Assembly: GCA_013398615.1 (NCBI GenBank)
Contig: VZSR01002145.1
Span: 5,937,546-6,001,545, forward strand
Origin: Brachypodius melanocephalos
Taxonomy: Eukaryota > Chordata > Aves > Passeriformes > Pycnonotidae
Direction: 5' to 3'
Length of the DNA stretch: 64,000 nt
The translations under genes were made by a program, and so were the position numbers. The notes beneath the pieces were generated by a model. It was given only the letters and a program-made list of their open reading frames with translations. It did not search any database and had not been told where the DNA came from. This document shows positions 10,656-24,305 of the stretch, piece by piece (positions within the stretch are counted from its first letter, which is position 1; every line of letters starts with the position of its first letter).

Positions 10656-13600
10656 CTATGACTTCTTCCAGATTGCTGTTATGTTCACACTGGTCAGCAC
10701 AACAAGGTAGGTGAAGGCAGGGTCTGCCACCACGTTGTTCACCAGGATTTCGGGGGGCTGCTCCCCGTTCACACGGAGCTCCGGCCACTGGAGGATCTGT
10801 GGGGAGAGCACAGAGGGTGGCGGAGTGGCTGAAGGGGACATGGGGCCCTGCAGAGGCTCTTCCTTTTCCTGAGGGGCTGGTGGAGCTGTGTGATATTCCT
10901 AAATATCACAGGATTTAGTGCCCAGGGGCTTGAGCAGGGAGGGACAAGTGAAAACAAACTTTGACCTCAGTCCCAGACTGGTGGCTTGGCAATGCCCTTC
11001 CAAAAATCCTGAGGAATCAGAATTGTTCAGGGTGGAAAAGACCTCCCAGAGCATCTGGAGTCCAACCTGTGACCCAGCAGCACCTTGTCACCCAGAGCAG
11101 AGCCCTGAGTGCCACCTGCAGGGATCCAGAGGCTCCAGGAAGCCTCTTCCAATACCTGAATTACCCTTTCAGTGAGGAAATAATGGAACACTGGGTCACT
11201 TCATACCTCTGTCTAATGGGTGAGAGCCTTTGGAGTGTTTGTGATTGTCCTTTCAGAGGGACAGGCAACAGTGACTGCCCAAACTGTCTCCAGAGGGAAA
11301 TACTGGGCAGAAAATGAGTGAGTGAGCACAGGGAAACAGTCAGCCCTTTCCTGCCAGGAAATGTTCACTCTGGCTTCCTCTCCCTCGGGGTGTGGTGTCT
11401 GCACACCTGTGCTTTTGTGCTCCTCAGTTTAACCACTATTTTTTTAGGGGGTGACAGATTTGCTTTGCAGCTCCTCGTTCCTGTGCCCAGCAAATGGCCT
11501 TGGCCACGCTCTGGAGATGGCTTTCAATTGTTTGTGAGGGTCAGGTGTGGAAACACAAGGCATGTTCTGGGATAAACGTGCTCAGGAGAGTGGGATCAGC
11601 TGCCCTGGGGTGGGAGGGAGGCCCAGAGAGCACCTGGGACCTACCTGTGTGGGAGGGATCCTCCGCTCCGAGTGCTTCCCCTTGGCAGAGCCCCAGGCCG
11701 GGGTGTAGCTGGAGAGGTTGTACATCCACACACTGCCCTTCTCATCCCCACAGAACACGTACTCTCTTGCTGTGAGAGCAGAAGAAAAGGTTGAGAAATG
11801 AGTGTGGAGCTGGGAATCTGTTGTGCTGTAAACCAGAGCTCGAGGAGAGCTAGAGGATCCCAATGCAAGGTGCCATATCTCAGCAAAATTCCCCTACTGG
11901 CACAAAAATACGAATCTACCTTGCTCTGAAAGAATTCATTTGAAGATAAACCAGCTGTCTTTAGTGTAGAAAAGCTAATGCTAAATGTTTTGGGATTTCT
12001 CCTGCCTTTTTTTAGACTGGTTTTGGGAAGTGCTGACCGGATCAGGTTTGTTTATTCCTTGTCAGTCTCCAAACCCAGCTGCCCAGTGTGTGACATCCCT
12101 GCCCCAGATTCACTCAGCATCCCAGTGGCCCCACAGGGCCCAGCCCTGAGCTCTGTGCTTTGAAAACCTGTGCAAGAAACACCCCTAGCCTTGACTGTCC
12201 CTCCTTGTGGGGCCGATGGTGCAGCTGTAATTATTCATCACTCGTATTATTTCCACCCAGCTGCTGCCGGGCTGAGGCTGTGCAGTGCTGGAGCTGCAGA
12301 GGGGAGAGCAGAACTCTCTGAAATCCAAACCTCTGCCTCCAGCTCCAGCCTGCCCCCATGGATCTCAAAGGCAAAGCATCAGACTGGGCAAAGCATTACC
12401 CAGGAAATGAGTGCTCCTACCTGGGCAGGTGCTGAGTGTCAGGTAGGACATGTCTGTTGTGGACCACTCCAGCTCAGCCAGAATAACTGCAGACATTGTC
12501 CTCTGGCATCCTTTGCCCTTGGCATCAAAAGACCTGCTCCAGCTCCACAAGTATATGCATCCTGGTTTGGAGCTCTTGGAAACTAGAGAAGGAAGGAAGG
12601 GAGAGGCTGTGGCAGCTGCTGGGAAGAAAAGTGCGTGGAGACAGAGGTGGTCCATCCTGAATATGGATTTCAAGCCATGGGATCTGATCCAGCAACTGTT
12701 TCCAGCTGGCTTTACCTTATTTCAGGATAATTGGAGGCTGCAGAGAGATTTTCAGTGCTATGCTCATGTTCCTGAGCTGCAGAACAAGCGTAAGCTATTC
12801 AGGAAGAGCCTGCCTATGATGTGAAACCCCCAGTTCCCCTGTTGCCACCAGCTCTTGGGCAGAAAGGGACTCTCCTCCCTTCCACATTGTCACTGCTTGG
12901 CCAAGTGTGCTCTCAGGGATGTGTCCATCTGATTTCCACTCCTGTGCAAGCATGGGTTTGCACTCTAGGCCACATTTTTGGGAAAGACAAGTGATTCTGG
13001 GAGATAACTCCATCCTGTGCAGCCCCCCCAAAGCTCAAGAAGCTGTCACATCCCTTTCAGCCCCTCCGCTTGTCATGTTGGCTTCACCCTGCACATGCTG
13101 AAGTGCCCCATTGTTTTTGGAATGGTACTGTTGTGTTTATACTCACCAACGACATCATCATTGAGAAAAGCCAAACCATCAACCCTGTGAGATGTTGTCA
13201 TGCTTTCCTCATCAGGAAACTGGAATATGGCTTCAAAAGGCCTAGAGCAAGGGGAAGGGTGAAATGAGCCAGGTCCTGAACAGCCAGCAGTGAAAGGGCT
13301 GCAGTGCCCAGAAGGAAATTTGTGTGTTAGTGAATCTCTTGCCAAGCTCAGGTGAACTCCCACTTGAATTTACACTTTTGGTCACCTGGGTTTATTAATA
13401 CAGCAGAAGCCTGTTTGCTCAAGAGATTGCTGTTTCACTCCATCTCTTTTGCAGGCATCAGGATATTTCTCAGCAGGGCATGACTTTACTTGCTTCTTCC
13501 TCCTAATTTTGTGCTGAGCTCCCACAGGGTGCCAGCTTCCTGGGTTACCTCACGTACCAGGAGCAGAGGAGGCCTCACTGTGAGACTGGAAATCGATCCA

Positions 13601-16600
13601 AAACTTTACACTCCGTTACACTACCTGGAGATGACACACCCTGAAGTTTTGGGGTATTGGATTACACTCCAGCCAGCCTTCCTGCAAAGCAGCCTGCCAA
13701 CACCTGCAGACTGAAGCTTTAATACAAGTTCTGAACAGTCCTTGAGCATCATGCTATTTTTTTGGCCACTCTGGGAAGGGGAGGATGATTTAAGTTTGGT
13801 AGGAAGTGCTGCTTTTGCTCAGACCTTCTCAGCAATCAAGCCTTTGCTAAGACTCTCCCTTCTTGTTATGAAAAACAAAATGCATACCCCTAGCTTGTGG
13901 TTCTCACCTGCTTTTTTGTCCTTTATCCAGTTTAATGTTCCAGGCAAAGCAGCCATCTTCACAGCCTGCCAGCAGGTACTGCTCCGGGCAGGTGGGGACC
14001 AGGGCAATGCGTAGGGGGATGGAGGCTGTTTCCAGCACCAGCAGCTGGCTAAAAAAAAGCAGAGAACAAGCAGTTAAGTGGTGCTGTGACATGATAGTTA
14101 CAGGCTCTGGGACTGGCCACATCTGGTTTTTGAACCTTTACCTTGCTTTGAAATTGTAGTCACAGTCTGGAATCCCAATATCCCAGAGTGCAATTCGCTT
14201 GTCATAGGATGCAGCTGTGGGACACAGAAGAGAAGCAGGTAGTGACACTGCTGCTCATCTGGCTCTTCTCCTGCCAGCTGGCAATTCTGCCTGAGTCACA
14301 GTCACCCTCTAAGGCCCCAGAGAGCTCATTAAAGCACAGCAGCAGTCCCCGAGGCTCCTGGCCTGGCACTTCCCAGACACTGTCACACATGCACAGTCAG
14401 TACTTTGTGTTCTCATCCTGTGCTCTAACAGGGGCAGATAAAATAAAGTTGGTTTCCTGGTGTCCATTTACTGAGTTGTGGCTTCACAAGGTCTTTAGTT
14501 AGTGGTCCTCTGAGCTCGTTTCTGGTCAGGGCTTCTAGTGCAATCTAAAAGATGAGCTCCAACCTCTACTCTCAAGCAGACCCCACTTCATTCCACATAT
14601 CCATGGCTTACTGTGCTCACATCCACAGCAGCTCCCACTGGGAAAGTAAGGCACTGACAAAGGGTGAGGAACATGTCACCAAGCTGATACACTGGAAGCA
14701 GAAACAGTTCTAACAGATTACTCTGAGTAAGCTGGACCCTCATCAGTTGGCAGCCATCAAACTCAGAGTCTGTTGGTGTTCCCTCCCCAAAAAGGATGCA
14801 AAGAATCTCCCTTAATTACTCTAATTTTTTTCTATGAAATATAATGAGTCTTGCTGTCCACACCATTATATGGCTGTGCTACCAACCTCCTTATCCCTTC
14901 CACCACCCTCCTTTCCTCTGCTTCTGCTTTTGGCACTCCTGAGCTTCTTCTTGAAAAGTAGCCCCTATTCTTACAAAAAAATCCACTTTTAATGGTTCAT
15001 GTAGCACTCTAACCACTCCAGGATGTGGGTAATTGTAGGCAAGAGAAACAATGTGCTGTGGGGTGCAAATGTGGCCTGAATGGCTCTGTACCAGCTCACT
15101 GTACAGCCTGACAATGCAGTTGCAATTTGTAACATGATGGTTCATTACCAGTCCATGAGCCACAGCCTCTGTGGGCTCTACTGTGTGTGGCAAAACTCTG
15201 CTTGACATCAGGACCTGAATAGAAATCTCTGACGAGGCACAGAACTCACATAAAAAAAATCAAAATCAATTAAGCACATTGTTGGATAAAATGAAACCCA
15301 ACAGCCCATAATAGGCTGCTGTGCTGGAGGAGAGCCCTACCACTGCCTGGCTCCCAGCTGTCTGCTCTGCCATTCTTCTTACTCATCCCTGTGGAACAGA
15401 TCCACTACTGGGCTTGTTTGTGGCTAATGTGTGTATGACAGCCATCCTGAGAGCCACCAAGGGAGAAACAGGAGCTGCTGCACCTCAGCTAAAGGGCCAG
15501 GCTCTGCCTGAAACAAGATGTTCCTGCTGGAGATTGCTGCCACAGGAGAGTAACAATGTTCTCTCCCTAATGCCTTTTGTTCCTGTGTCCCTGCTTGCCC
15601 TGGTGACAACTCCCCTTGTTAAGGAAGCCCTGACTTTTCCACAGCACAACTAAAAGCAGGGATTCTGAAGCAGACTTACTGAAGAGGTGGGTCTCTTGGG
15701 TTGGGCTGAAGCAGACAGTAGCAATGGGCTTTTTGTGAGCCTTTATCTCTCCATAGCAGAAGTCAGCTGCCACATGGATGAGTTTGACAATCCCTCTCCT
15801 CCCTGCAGCTGCCAGGATGTTGTGAGCTTTCTTGCGGCTGTCGCTGATCTCCATTGTGAGGGTTGTCCATGCAACGCTGAAGAACTCCTGGGACAGAGGG
15901 AAAACAAGGCTAGAGTGACACAGAACAGCCAGCAGGATGGGGGCTGTTAGCTCAGAGAAAAGACAACTGTCATAAGTGCTACTCAGGTGAAATGACGTGA
16001 CTATTTAAGATGGAGCATCAAAACTCGAAACAGCTCTCAGAAGAGCATAAACAGCAGAAAGAGGATGTTTATTCCTCTGTGCTGTCAAGCAGGCTCAGCA
16101 GCCAGACACACTTGTTTGAGGACTGGCAGGCTAATCTCCTAAACTAATAAAAACATAAACCCAAACCAGGCAAAAAGGATAAGCAAGAAATGTTTATTAT
16201 CTATCTTCATCTTAACATTTGTCCACACTAACACTTTCAGACCTGTTTGTAATATGTATTATGCATGTGTGTAATTACTACAGGTTGTGGTATTCCCATT
16301 CAGTACTTACCCTTCCCACTTGCCACCCACCTCTGTAGCTACTTTATACTTTTTCAGCACCGTCCCTGTCTCACAATCAATCAGACAGACAGATTCCCCT
16401 CCACAGGTTGCCACAGTTCTGGAGGAGCTCACAATGGGATCTGAAAGAGGAAAATAACGAGTGAGAAGTTCCCAGGTTCAGGGATAACACACGAAGACTG
16501 CAGCTTATCACTGCCTGGTGCTCTCCCAGTCTCCTGTTTTCAAAGTCAAAGGAGAAATATGTGAGCAAGTCTCTTCCTGACAACGGAGACTACGGAGTCC

Positions 16601-19600
16601 ACTGGGATTCCAGAGCCAGGTGGTTCTGGGAATCCTGCAAACCTCTTTAAGAGCTCACCTTTCCTGGCTCCAGAGTCTAGCACTGGCTCGAAGACACAGG
16701 ACCAGAGCTGCGTTTTAAAATCCTCGCGGCTGTTGCCTTTACTGTGACACTGAAGAAAATGCAATGGCTCTGCACTGACATCCTCCTACAATAAACCATC
16801 CACATTTAGAAAATTCATTCCCCTGAAACGGTTTGCCTGTGATCGCCTTGACAGAACCCTCTACTGAACACAGCAATCTGAGTTAAACTCAAGTATTTTT
16901 CAGCCCTTCTGTGCTACGGAGAACAGGAGAGACTGAGGTGCCACAATACTCAAGAGTCCTAAAGCAGCAGGGAACTGTTTAGAAAGATGTGCCCAGCAGA
17001 CCCAAGCAGTGAACCCCATTTCCTACAGCAGAGAAATGTGAAAAACCCTTTAGATCCCCACTGGCCTGAGCTGAGGGGGAAACACCTTTCCCCATGCAGC
17101 CACTGGTTTGAGCTGAGAGCAAGGCTTGCCAGTCCCATTTCTAAGCATAGGCTTCCAACGTGCCACCTCGGAGTGCTGGTCCATCCATCCCCCACAGGGG
17201 ATTCACTGGGGTCTCCTGGGGGGGTCCCTTCTCTCCCTTGATGCCTCTGAGAGATTTAAAACAATGACAAAAAAAAAAAAAAACAACAACAAAAAAAACA
17301 AACCAAAACTCACAATATATTTGGCCAACTGTGAGCTCCAAGCTGTGCAGAGCTCTGAAGAAACCTGAAGGCAGCTCCTCCCATCATAAACCAAGAGGCC
17401 CAAAGCCAGTCCCAGGGGGGCTGCTGGACGTACCTTGCGCTTGGAATTCTTCACAGGGGTCAAGGTAACCACGCCATTGTCCTGCTCCTGGCTTTTCTGT
17501 TCCCCTGTCATCTGGCTGGATCTTCTGTTGCTTTGTCCCTTGGGAAACTGCTCTCCATTCTTCTGTGTCCCTTCACCTTCCTGCTCAGGGGTTGTTGCCT
17601 CCTTGGCTGGTTGGTTTGATGTTCTTGGTTTATCAGGAGCTGGGTCATCCTCCACATGACTGGATTTTTTGGGATTCAGTGCAGCCTCCTCCTCGGTGTT
17701 TGCCTGGGTCTTGGACCTCTTGTTTCCAGGGCTTGATTTGGAACGATTTCTTTTCCTCTTGCTGGGTGTTACTGTGACCTAAAAGGCATGTTGTCATGTT
17801 GTCAGGTTCTGCAGAAGGTTTTTAGCTTCCCCAAGAAGTGCAGATAATTTGTAAGTCAAAGATATTAATTATTCAAATGCAAGTACCCTCCCACAGTTAC
17901 AGACTGGTTCCAGGAATCAGACAGCCCAGAGCTGCAGGGTTCCTAGAGGCAGAAACTAATGAAAGCCACACAGCCAGACTCATTTTCAGCTCCCTTCCCC
18001 TGTCTCAGTTACTTGCTATTTACAAAAAAAACCCCCAAATCTGGCCTCTGGACCACAGGGGTGCAGTCTGCAGCCATTTCCAAGCAGGCAAACACCAGCA
18101 GAGTCTGGCCAGGCATCAGCCCCAGTCTCTAATTAAAATATCCCTTCCTAGAGGAGAGGTGGAGTGAGTAGGACTGCACTCATGAAATGTTTTTGGTCCC
18201 CTATGAGAATGGAAACTCTCTGAGGGAGCAACTTAACCTTCACATTTCTGGGAAAGCTTCAATCTGGCTGTAAAGAAGCCTGAGCTGCTGGATCCAGGCT
18301 GGAGCCTTAGACTGCCCGTGGTTACAAAAGGTCATAGATGTGAACTGACAAGAGCTGCTGAATTCCCAGGAAGCAGAAAGAACATTGCTAATGTAACTGG
18401 AAAAATCACCTACCTGAGCCATGTCTTCTGCAGCTTCCCTGGGGCTTTCTGTGCTTTCTTCCTCATTCTCATCTGTCTTTTCCTCTGTTTCAGTATCAGA
18501 GTTTAACTCCACGCCTAGTGAGCATGCCAGAAACTCTTCTGCAATCATTTTCACCTGAGAAGCAAATACGTGGATATGATAAAAAAGGGGGAAAAAAGAA
18601 GACAAAAAAGCCACAGCATGTCAAGCTCTGATGTGCCATGGCACAAAGAGCTACTTTGCTGAGTTTTTAATGTCTGCTCCCACTATTTTTCAAAAGTGGT
18701 GGAGGAGTCCTCAGCTGACATTACATGACCCAAGATCTTCACTTTGTCATGGGCATTCAGAGCACACAGCTGTGGAAACAACAGCACAGCAATAAAACAA
18801 GACAAAGGAGAGATGGAAGTCTCAACTGTGTGTATGAACACACAAATAAAACAAACATTACAAACTAAATGTTGTCCTTCCCCACTAGGAGCAACTACTG
18901 TCATTATCTTTTCTCTTTCATCAAGAGTAAAGGTTGCCATTAAACTAATTTGCAAATAATTAAGTATTAAGGATACTGCAGTCTGATTAACTAGTACAAG
19001 GATCATTATTGCTCATGAATTAAAAAACAATATTTAACGACAGCCATTTCAACTTGGTGCACGTTTAGTCCTGGTGCTTCTGTAACTGCTTAACAAAGCA
19101 GTGAAGAAAGAGAAAAAGTGATTCCACTTGTCAGCAAAAGCACCCAAATCCATGGAGTGTTTTAATGCAGTCCATGCAGGAGCAGGAGCAGGGTTCTTGC
19201 CTGGAGAACAGGAGGGGGAGTGGGGTGTGACCTACCCGCCAGCGGGTGAACTCGCTGAGTGAGCTGGGCCCATACACCACATTGGTCTGCACTGACTTCA
19301 GGAACTTCTTCCTGATGGACTTCACCTGCTCAGCTGTGTACTTCTCAGGGAGCTGGTCACGGAAGAATTTTTCCCAGTGAGCAGTAACCTAGGCAGAAAG
19401 AGTGAGTTTATTCAACAGAAAAGCACAAGAGAACTTGTGAAAGCTTTTAAGTGGCCAACCCTGAGTGCTGAATAAACAATTATATATTTATAATTTATTT
19501 ATTCATGTTCAAACGACCACTTCAGCTAACAAGAAAGTCAGTTCCTCTGTACAAAGCTGGAGTGAGTGTGGCTAAGCAGACACTGTCAGCATGAACCCAT

Positions 19601-22600
19601 TTAAAGAGATACCTGGGCTCCAAAAGGCTGCTCACCTACAGGATGCTTACCTGCCAGCAGAGTTTCCCATCAGAGTTTCTGATGGGCAGTAACACATCCA
19701 TCACCATTTGGACCCAACAGACATTTTTAAATTGAGACACAGGACTAAGAACTGGGCAGGCAGGTGCAAATAACATCAGGGAAAGGCTTCAGGGCACAGA
19801 CACCACAAAAAGAACAGCACAGGGGAGAGTTTGGTGTCTCATTAAACAGCCAACCATGATCAGTTGTCTGGGACAAGAGGCTGAGCAGCCCTCACAGAGA
19901 CCCTTTGAGGTTCACCAGTTTTATGCAGGCAACACTCAGCGCAATTCATCCCAGTTTTCAGTATTTGATTTTCCCCACATTGTAACACAGATGGAATTAA
20001 GAAGATCAGTTAACTAGAATACAAATGGTAAGAGCAGTAATACACAAAAACAACCAGCCAACCAAAACTTTTTCATAACTGAACAATAATTTTGCTCAAG
20101 ATCACAACGATGCCTCGTGAGGACAATCTGTCAGGAGCTAAATTGTGTAGACAAATGAGTGAAAATAGAGTTCTAAACATTCACAAGCGAAGAAGAAAAA
20201 ACAAATCCTTGCTCCTGGTGTGCGTTGGAAAAAGCAAGATTATCCTGAGCTTCGACAGTAACTTAAATTAGATGGGGAGGTGTTTGCAGCTGTTCTGGCA
20301 GCACCAGGCTTTTCCCATTCCTGAATGATGATCAGAGTGACCTGAAAAACTACAGATCAGACACAGATGTGGTTGGCCCTTGCTCTTGTTACTTAAACCA
20401 AAGGCAAACTGGCTGCACAGAACAGGTAGAGCAGATGCCAGCAGTGATCAGAGAAAGCAGCAGTGAAACATTTCCTGGGTGGCCCATTCTGCAGGCTGGG
20501 CTCAGATCATACCACAAATACTGCAAACCACTTGAAGCTTGTCTGCAGCTCTGTCACTACACTGAGCACAGGATTTAGTTATTGCTGAGGTGTTTGGAGG
20601 TTAAGGAAATATCCCACACCTTACCTTGCTGGTGAGCTTACGGCTGTTGACACGCCTCACGTGGTTGGCCAGTTTCGTTATGTCCTTGCCATTGAGGAGA
20701 CGAAGATTTTGCAAAAGAAACATCACTTTATAGTCATCATTGAGCTAGAAAGAGAAAATATTGGAGTTATAGAATTTGTACATGTGGTACTCACTTTACC
20801 TTTAGTCCTTGATTAAAATACAACCTATATGAGAATGATGTTTTTAATAAGGAAAAGCCATTTCATAAAATCTCCTCAGGATTTTCAACTTGAATTTCAC
20901 ATTTTAGGTGTGAATTCATGTTCTCTATGTGTTGGGTTTTTAAACTGCAGACAGAGCCGCCCAGCCCTCAGGCAGTGCTAACATCCAGCACAAACTGGGG
21001 GCTGTGTAACTGCTCATCTGCTGGGCCTGAGTGCAAGGCTGGGAGCTCTGCTCATATCCCTGAACTCTCACACAGGGGAAGGCCTGTCCTGCCTCCAGTC
21101 AAGGAATTCCAGCAGGAACTCCTTGGGTCAGATGCATTTTAAGTCAGATAGCTTACCATACAGCCACACACACACACTGCCAGTGTGCAACAGCAAATAA
21201 GCATGTGGGGATGGTGAGTGGCTGATGCCACTTTACAGCACAAGTAAAATCAGTTTTGGATGCTGTACAGCCAGCAGATCCTCTTGGGAGAAGTCAAAAC
21301 CTAAACCAGACTTATCAGCAAGTCTGAACCCTCATCTGAGGACTCAGTCTGCTTTTCTAGAGCACAGAGGGCACTCAAACTAACAGATATATTAGGAAAT
21401 AAAACTAGCATTAGATATTAGGGAAAAACTCTTTAATGTGAGGGTGGTGATGCACTGGCACAGGGTGCCCAGAGAAGCTGTGGCTGCCCTATCCCTGGGA
21501 GTGTTTAAGACCAGATTGCATGGGGTTTTGAGCAACCTGGTCTAATGGAAGGTGTCCTTGATCATGGCAGGGGTGGAACAAGATGAGCATTAAGGTCCCT
21601 TCCAATCCAAACCATTCTGTGATTCTGTGTTTCTACAAGGACCCCTTGACACAGTCATTACTGTATTTTACACTAGCAGGAGCATGAGGTACTGCGCCTG
21701 ATCAGCCACCTGAGACAGGACTTTGGCCTAGAGAATCAGGAGTTCAAGACACAGATTTCAATATCTGAGTGGTTTGGGGCAAGTCACTTCTGCAGACTGA
21801 GAAATAGTGGCACAAAAAGGTTAAATACCACACAAAGGCTGGCTGCTTTCCCAAATGCACTTGCTGCCCAAGAACAATATATAAGAAGTTTGCACAACTG
21901 CTGTTTGTTTGCTTCTCTGTTTAATGTAAGGAGGGGGGGTAACTCACTGTCAAGTACACATTGTTCTCGTAGGTCAGCTCCTCGAGCAGAGGGAACTGTT
22001 TCAGAGCAGTTACATCTTCCAGCTTGTTATTGCTGCAGTTCAGGACACGCAGATCGGGCAGGGTTAGGCTGTTGGGGAATTTGTCCAGTAAATTATCCGA
22101 GAGATCAAGTTTCTGCAGGTGCCTCAGGCGGGAAAACAAGCGCGGGTCTAAATCTCCGGTCTTCAACTGCAGCTTGGACAGGCTGAAAACAAATAAAAAA
22201 AAACAACCCATGAACTATTTGCAGCTCACTGGAAGAACAAGTGCTGATTTCGTAGCATAGAGATTTGGTGGCATCTCAGTCCAGCACAACTCAGTGGGTA
22301 CAACTGACCAAACTTGCTTTTTGGCAAGTGGCAGCGTTCTGGATTGTGAGCACACTGCGGGACAGCTGATGTGTCTGAGCTAACAGCCACCATCAGAGAC
22401 TCAAGTCTGCCAAAGTACAATTAACCTGCAATTCAGATCATCTCCTAGGGGTAACTGAGCTGGCTGGGAGAGGTAAATCACCAGAAAAGTTCTTATTTTA
22501 TAGAAAAAAATACTACACCTCTAAAACATTTGGTATTTTACTCCTGTGCAATGTTGATTCAACAAGACAAGCTGTGGCAATTCAAGACACTACACCCTCA

Positions 22601-24238
22601 GTCTATCCTGTCCATAGACTGTACTACATTCATTATTTCACAGCTAAGGCCAAGTGCAGACCATGTCCCAAAATAATTTAGCTGTTTTCAAAGAACTAAC
22701 TTGACAAAAAAAAAAAGTGGTTTTTCCATTTCTGTTCTAGTGCGATTTGCTGCAAAAGCTTACAGTGGTAAATGTAGAAATTCACCAAACAAAATCCTAA
22801 GACTGCCACCAAAACAGAAGAACTCTGTCCTGAAAGAGGAAGTGGTACAATATTGGTGAGGGGAAAAGAAATATCCCTTCTCTGTAAGAAAGTGAAAACT
22901 GCATAGGATAAAGCAGGGCCATTTATATTTGGTTAGATCATTTAGGTGAGCTCCAAAGGGAGATTCCAGTCCTGGCAGCCAACATCTCTTGAGGGCACAA
23001 GCTTGAGTTCCTTTAACAAACAGAATCTCTGTCTCTAATGACTAGTTAAAAACAATATAATGCTTCTGGATATTAATGAAGTGTGAATAAATGAGACAAA
23101 TAAATCCAGAAAGCAAGATCCTTTCTCCTTCACTTGCCATCTCAGAAGTGTAACCAGCCAGTCAGAGCTGGTAAGAAAGGTTGAGGACAATCCAGCTGGC
23201 TGCAGAGCTCTGACTGTGGTGTCCTTTTGGGGAAAATCTCAGTGGTGTTCCCCAAACAGACTTTCTGAAATACAGCCCATCAACATCACAGTGTGAAGCT
23301 GCATGGAGAAAGCCACACTCCAAAACCCCATAGTTTCAAACATCTCTCCACCACTTTGTTACCCAAATTACTGCAGCTGATACTCCTCAGAGAAACATGT
23401 GAGTTTCTCACTAAAAATAATTACTTTAGCACAAGGCAAACTGAAAGAAATAACTTTAAAGAGTACATGTGAAACCCAAACCCCCTGACATCAGCAACAA
23501 AAACAACAAAGGCCCAGCCAGAAACTGGCCATCTGAGCCACTTGGATTGGCCAGCTCTGGAACAGCAAAATTCCTCTGTGTTAAACATTTGGAAAGACAT
23601 ATTTGCAACATCCTCTGTTAAGGACCTGAGTGGCAAAACTGTTTTTAGTGGTTTTAAAGTTATTCAGAGTTTATTCTCTGCAATGTTTGAGGTAGTAGGA
23701 TAACTGGATTTAGAAGAGATGGAATATGATGGAGGGAGAGGAAAATGGATGGGAAATAATGCTAAAAATACTTAAAAAACCCCTCTGGAATCTGTGATAG
23801 AAGATTCTCTTATTCACATTAAGTAATTGCTAGCAAAGATGCAATGGCTTTGGGGGTAGGGATGATACCTTGGGGTTAGGAGATCAGGATCCAGGCTTGG
23901 GCAGTTTCACAGAAAGAACGGCAGCAAATATACAACAGAAATGGCAAAAAAAAAAGGTGACATCTGCCAATAACCTCTTTAGTGAATGCAGTGCCACCAC
24001 TGCTCACTGATCCTGCACTGGGAATGCCCTCTCAGCTCTGTGCTTTGAAACTCTCTTTTTTAAAGTAAACAATGTTTAGGGGAAGAAAGACACACAGACA
24101 AAAAGCCATTGCCAGGTTGAATTCATCTGGAATTTTCCACGGGCCTGCCTGCACTTACTTCAACGTCTCGATCTTTCGGAGCCTCGTAGATCTTGGAACT
24201 GCCCTTTCCAAAAGAAGTTCTGTAGTAATTTTTGACAT
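10656..24238 (-). CDS. LRWD1: LRWD1 (ORCA), leucine-rich repeat and WD repeat protein
   Basis: Fifteen coding exons on the minus strand, 5' to 3': 24238-24159, 22182-21948, 20744-20625, 19388-19236, 18554-18414, 17778-17434, 16785-16659, 16440-16331, 15887-15680, 14214-14142, 14048-13908, 13241-13147, 12582-12421, 11769-11645, 10796-10656. They sum to 2256 nt (751 residues, against 647 in human) with all phases matching. Residues about 20-150 are leucine-rich repeats (LRHLQKLDLSDNLLDKFP, LRVLNCSNNKLEDVTAL). A Lys- and Glu-rich linker spans about 240-360. WD40 repeats fill the rest (TASYDKRIALWDIG, RVDGLAFLNDDVV, CIYLWSWSRS, VFCGDEKGSVWMYNL). Known role: binds ORC and repressive histone marks, helping replication licensing and heterochromatin. 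The start ATG aligns with the human start and has A at -3. The extra length sits mainly in the linker (exons 5-6). Confidence 0.95.
11010..11200 (-). mobile_element. CR1 LINE 3' fragment (minus strand)
   Basis: The + strand reads GAATCAGAATTGTTCAGGG, then GGTGGAAAAGACCTCC and GAGTCCAACC. This is the reverse complement of a decayed CR1 3' end. It lies in the last LRWD1 intron and is heavily mutated. Confidence 0.7.
21415..21635 (+). mobile_element. CR1 LINE 3' fragment (plus strand)
   Basis: About 220 bp carry CR1 signatures in order: GTGCCCAGAGAAGCTGTGG, GCATTAAGGTCCCTTCCAAT, CCAAACCATTCTGTGATTCT. The end has the typical duplicated ATTCTGTG octamer. It sits in an LRWD1 intron, antisense to the gene. 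Confidence 0.9.
21675..21830 (+). mobile_element. Possible MIR/CORE-SINE relic
   Basis: The segment contains GAGTTCAAGACACAG followed about 35 nt later by GGGGCAAGTCACTTCTGCAG. This resembles the B-box and the GGGCAAGTCACTT core of MIR-like SINEs. It begins about 40 bp after a CR1 fragment. The match is by memory only and the element, if real, is old. Confidence 0.4.
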
Positions 24239-24305
24239 TTTTAATCTCCACCTCTCTGCTGGAATCACTAAACAGTCTGCTGTAGGATGTCTTCTGGTTA
24301 CCTTC
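24239..24305 (-). other. LRWD1: LRWD1 5'UTR part of the first coding exon
   Basis: A good minus-strand acceptor (TTTTATCAG/GAAGG) places the exon start at 24305, giving 67 nt of 5'UTR without an upstream ATG. This implies at least one noncoding exon upstream, probably in the CpG island at 25.5-26.0 kb. That exon was not pinned down. Confidence 0.55.

Noticed and set aside
21740..21760. tRNA-like B box (GAGTTCAAGAC)
   Set aside because: No A box at the right distance and no cloverleaf could be drawn; a SINE relic explains it better.
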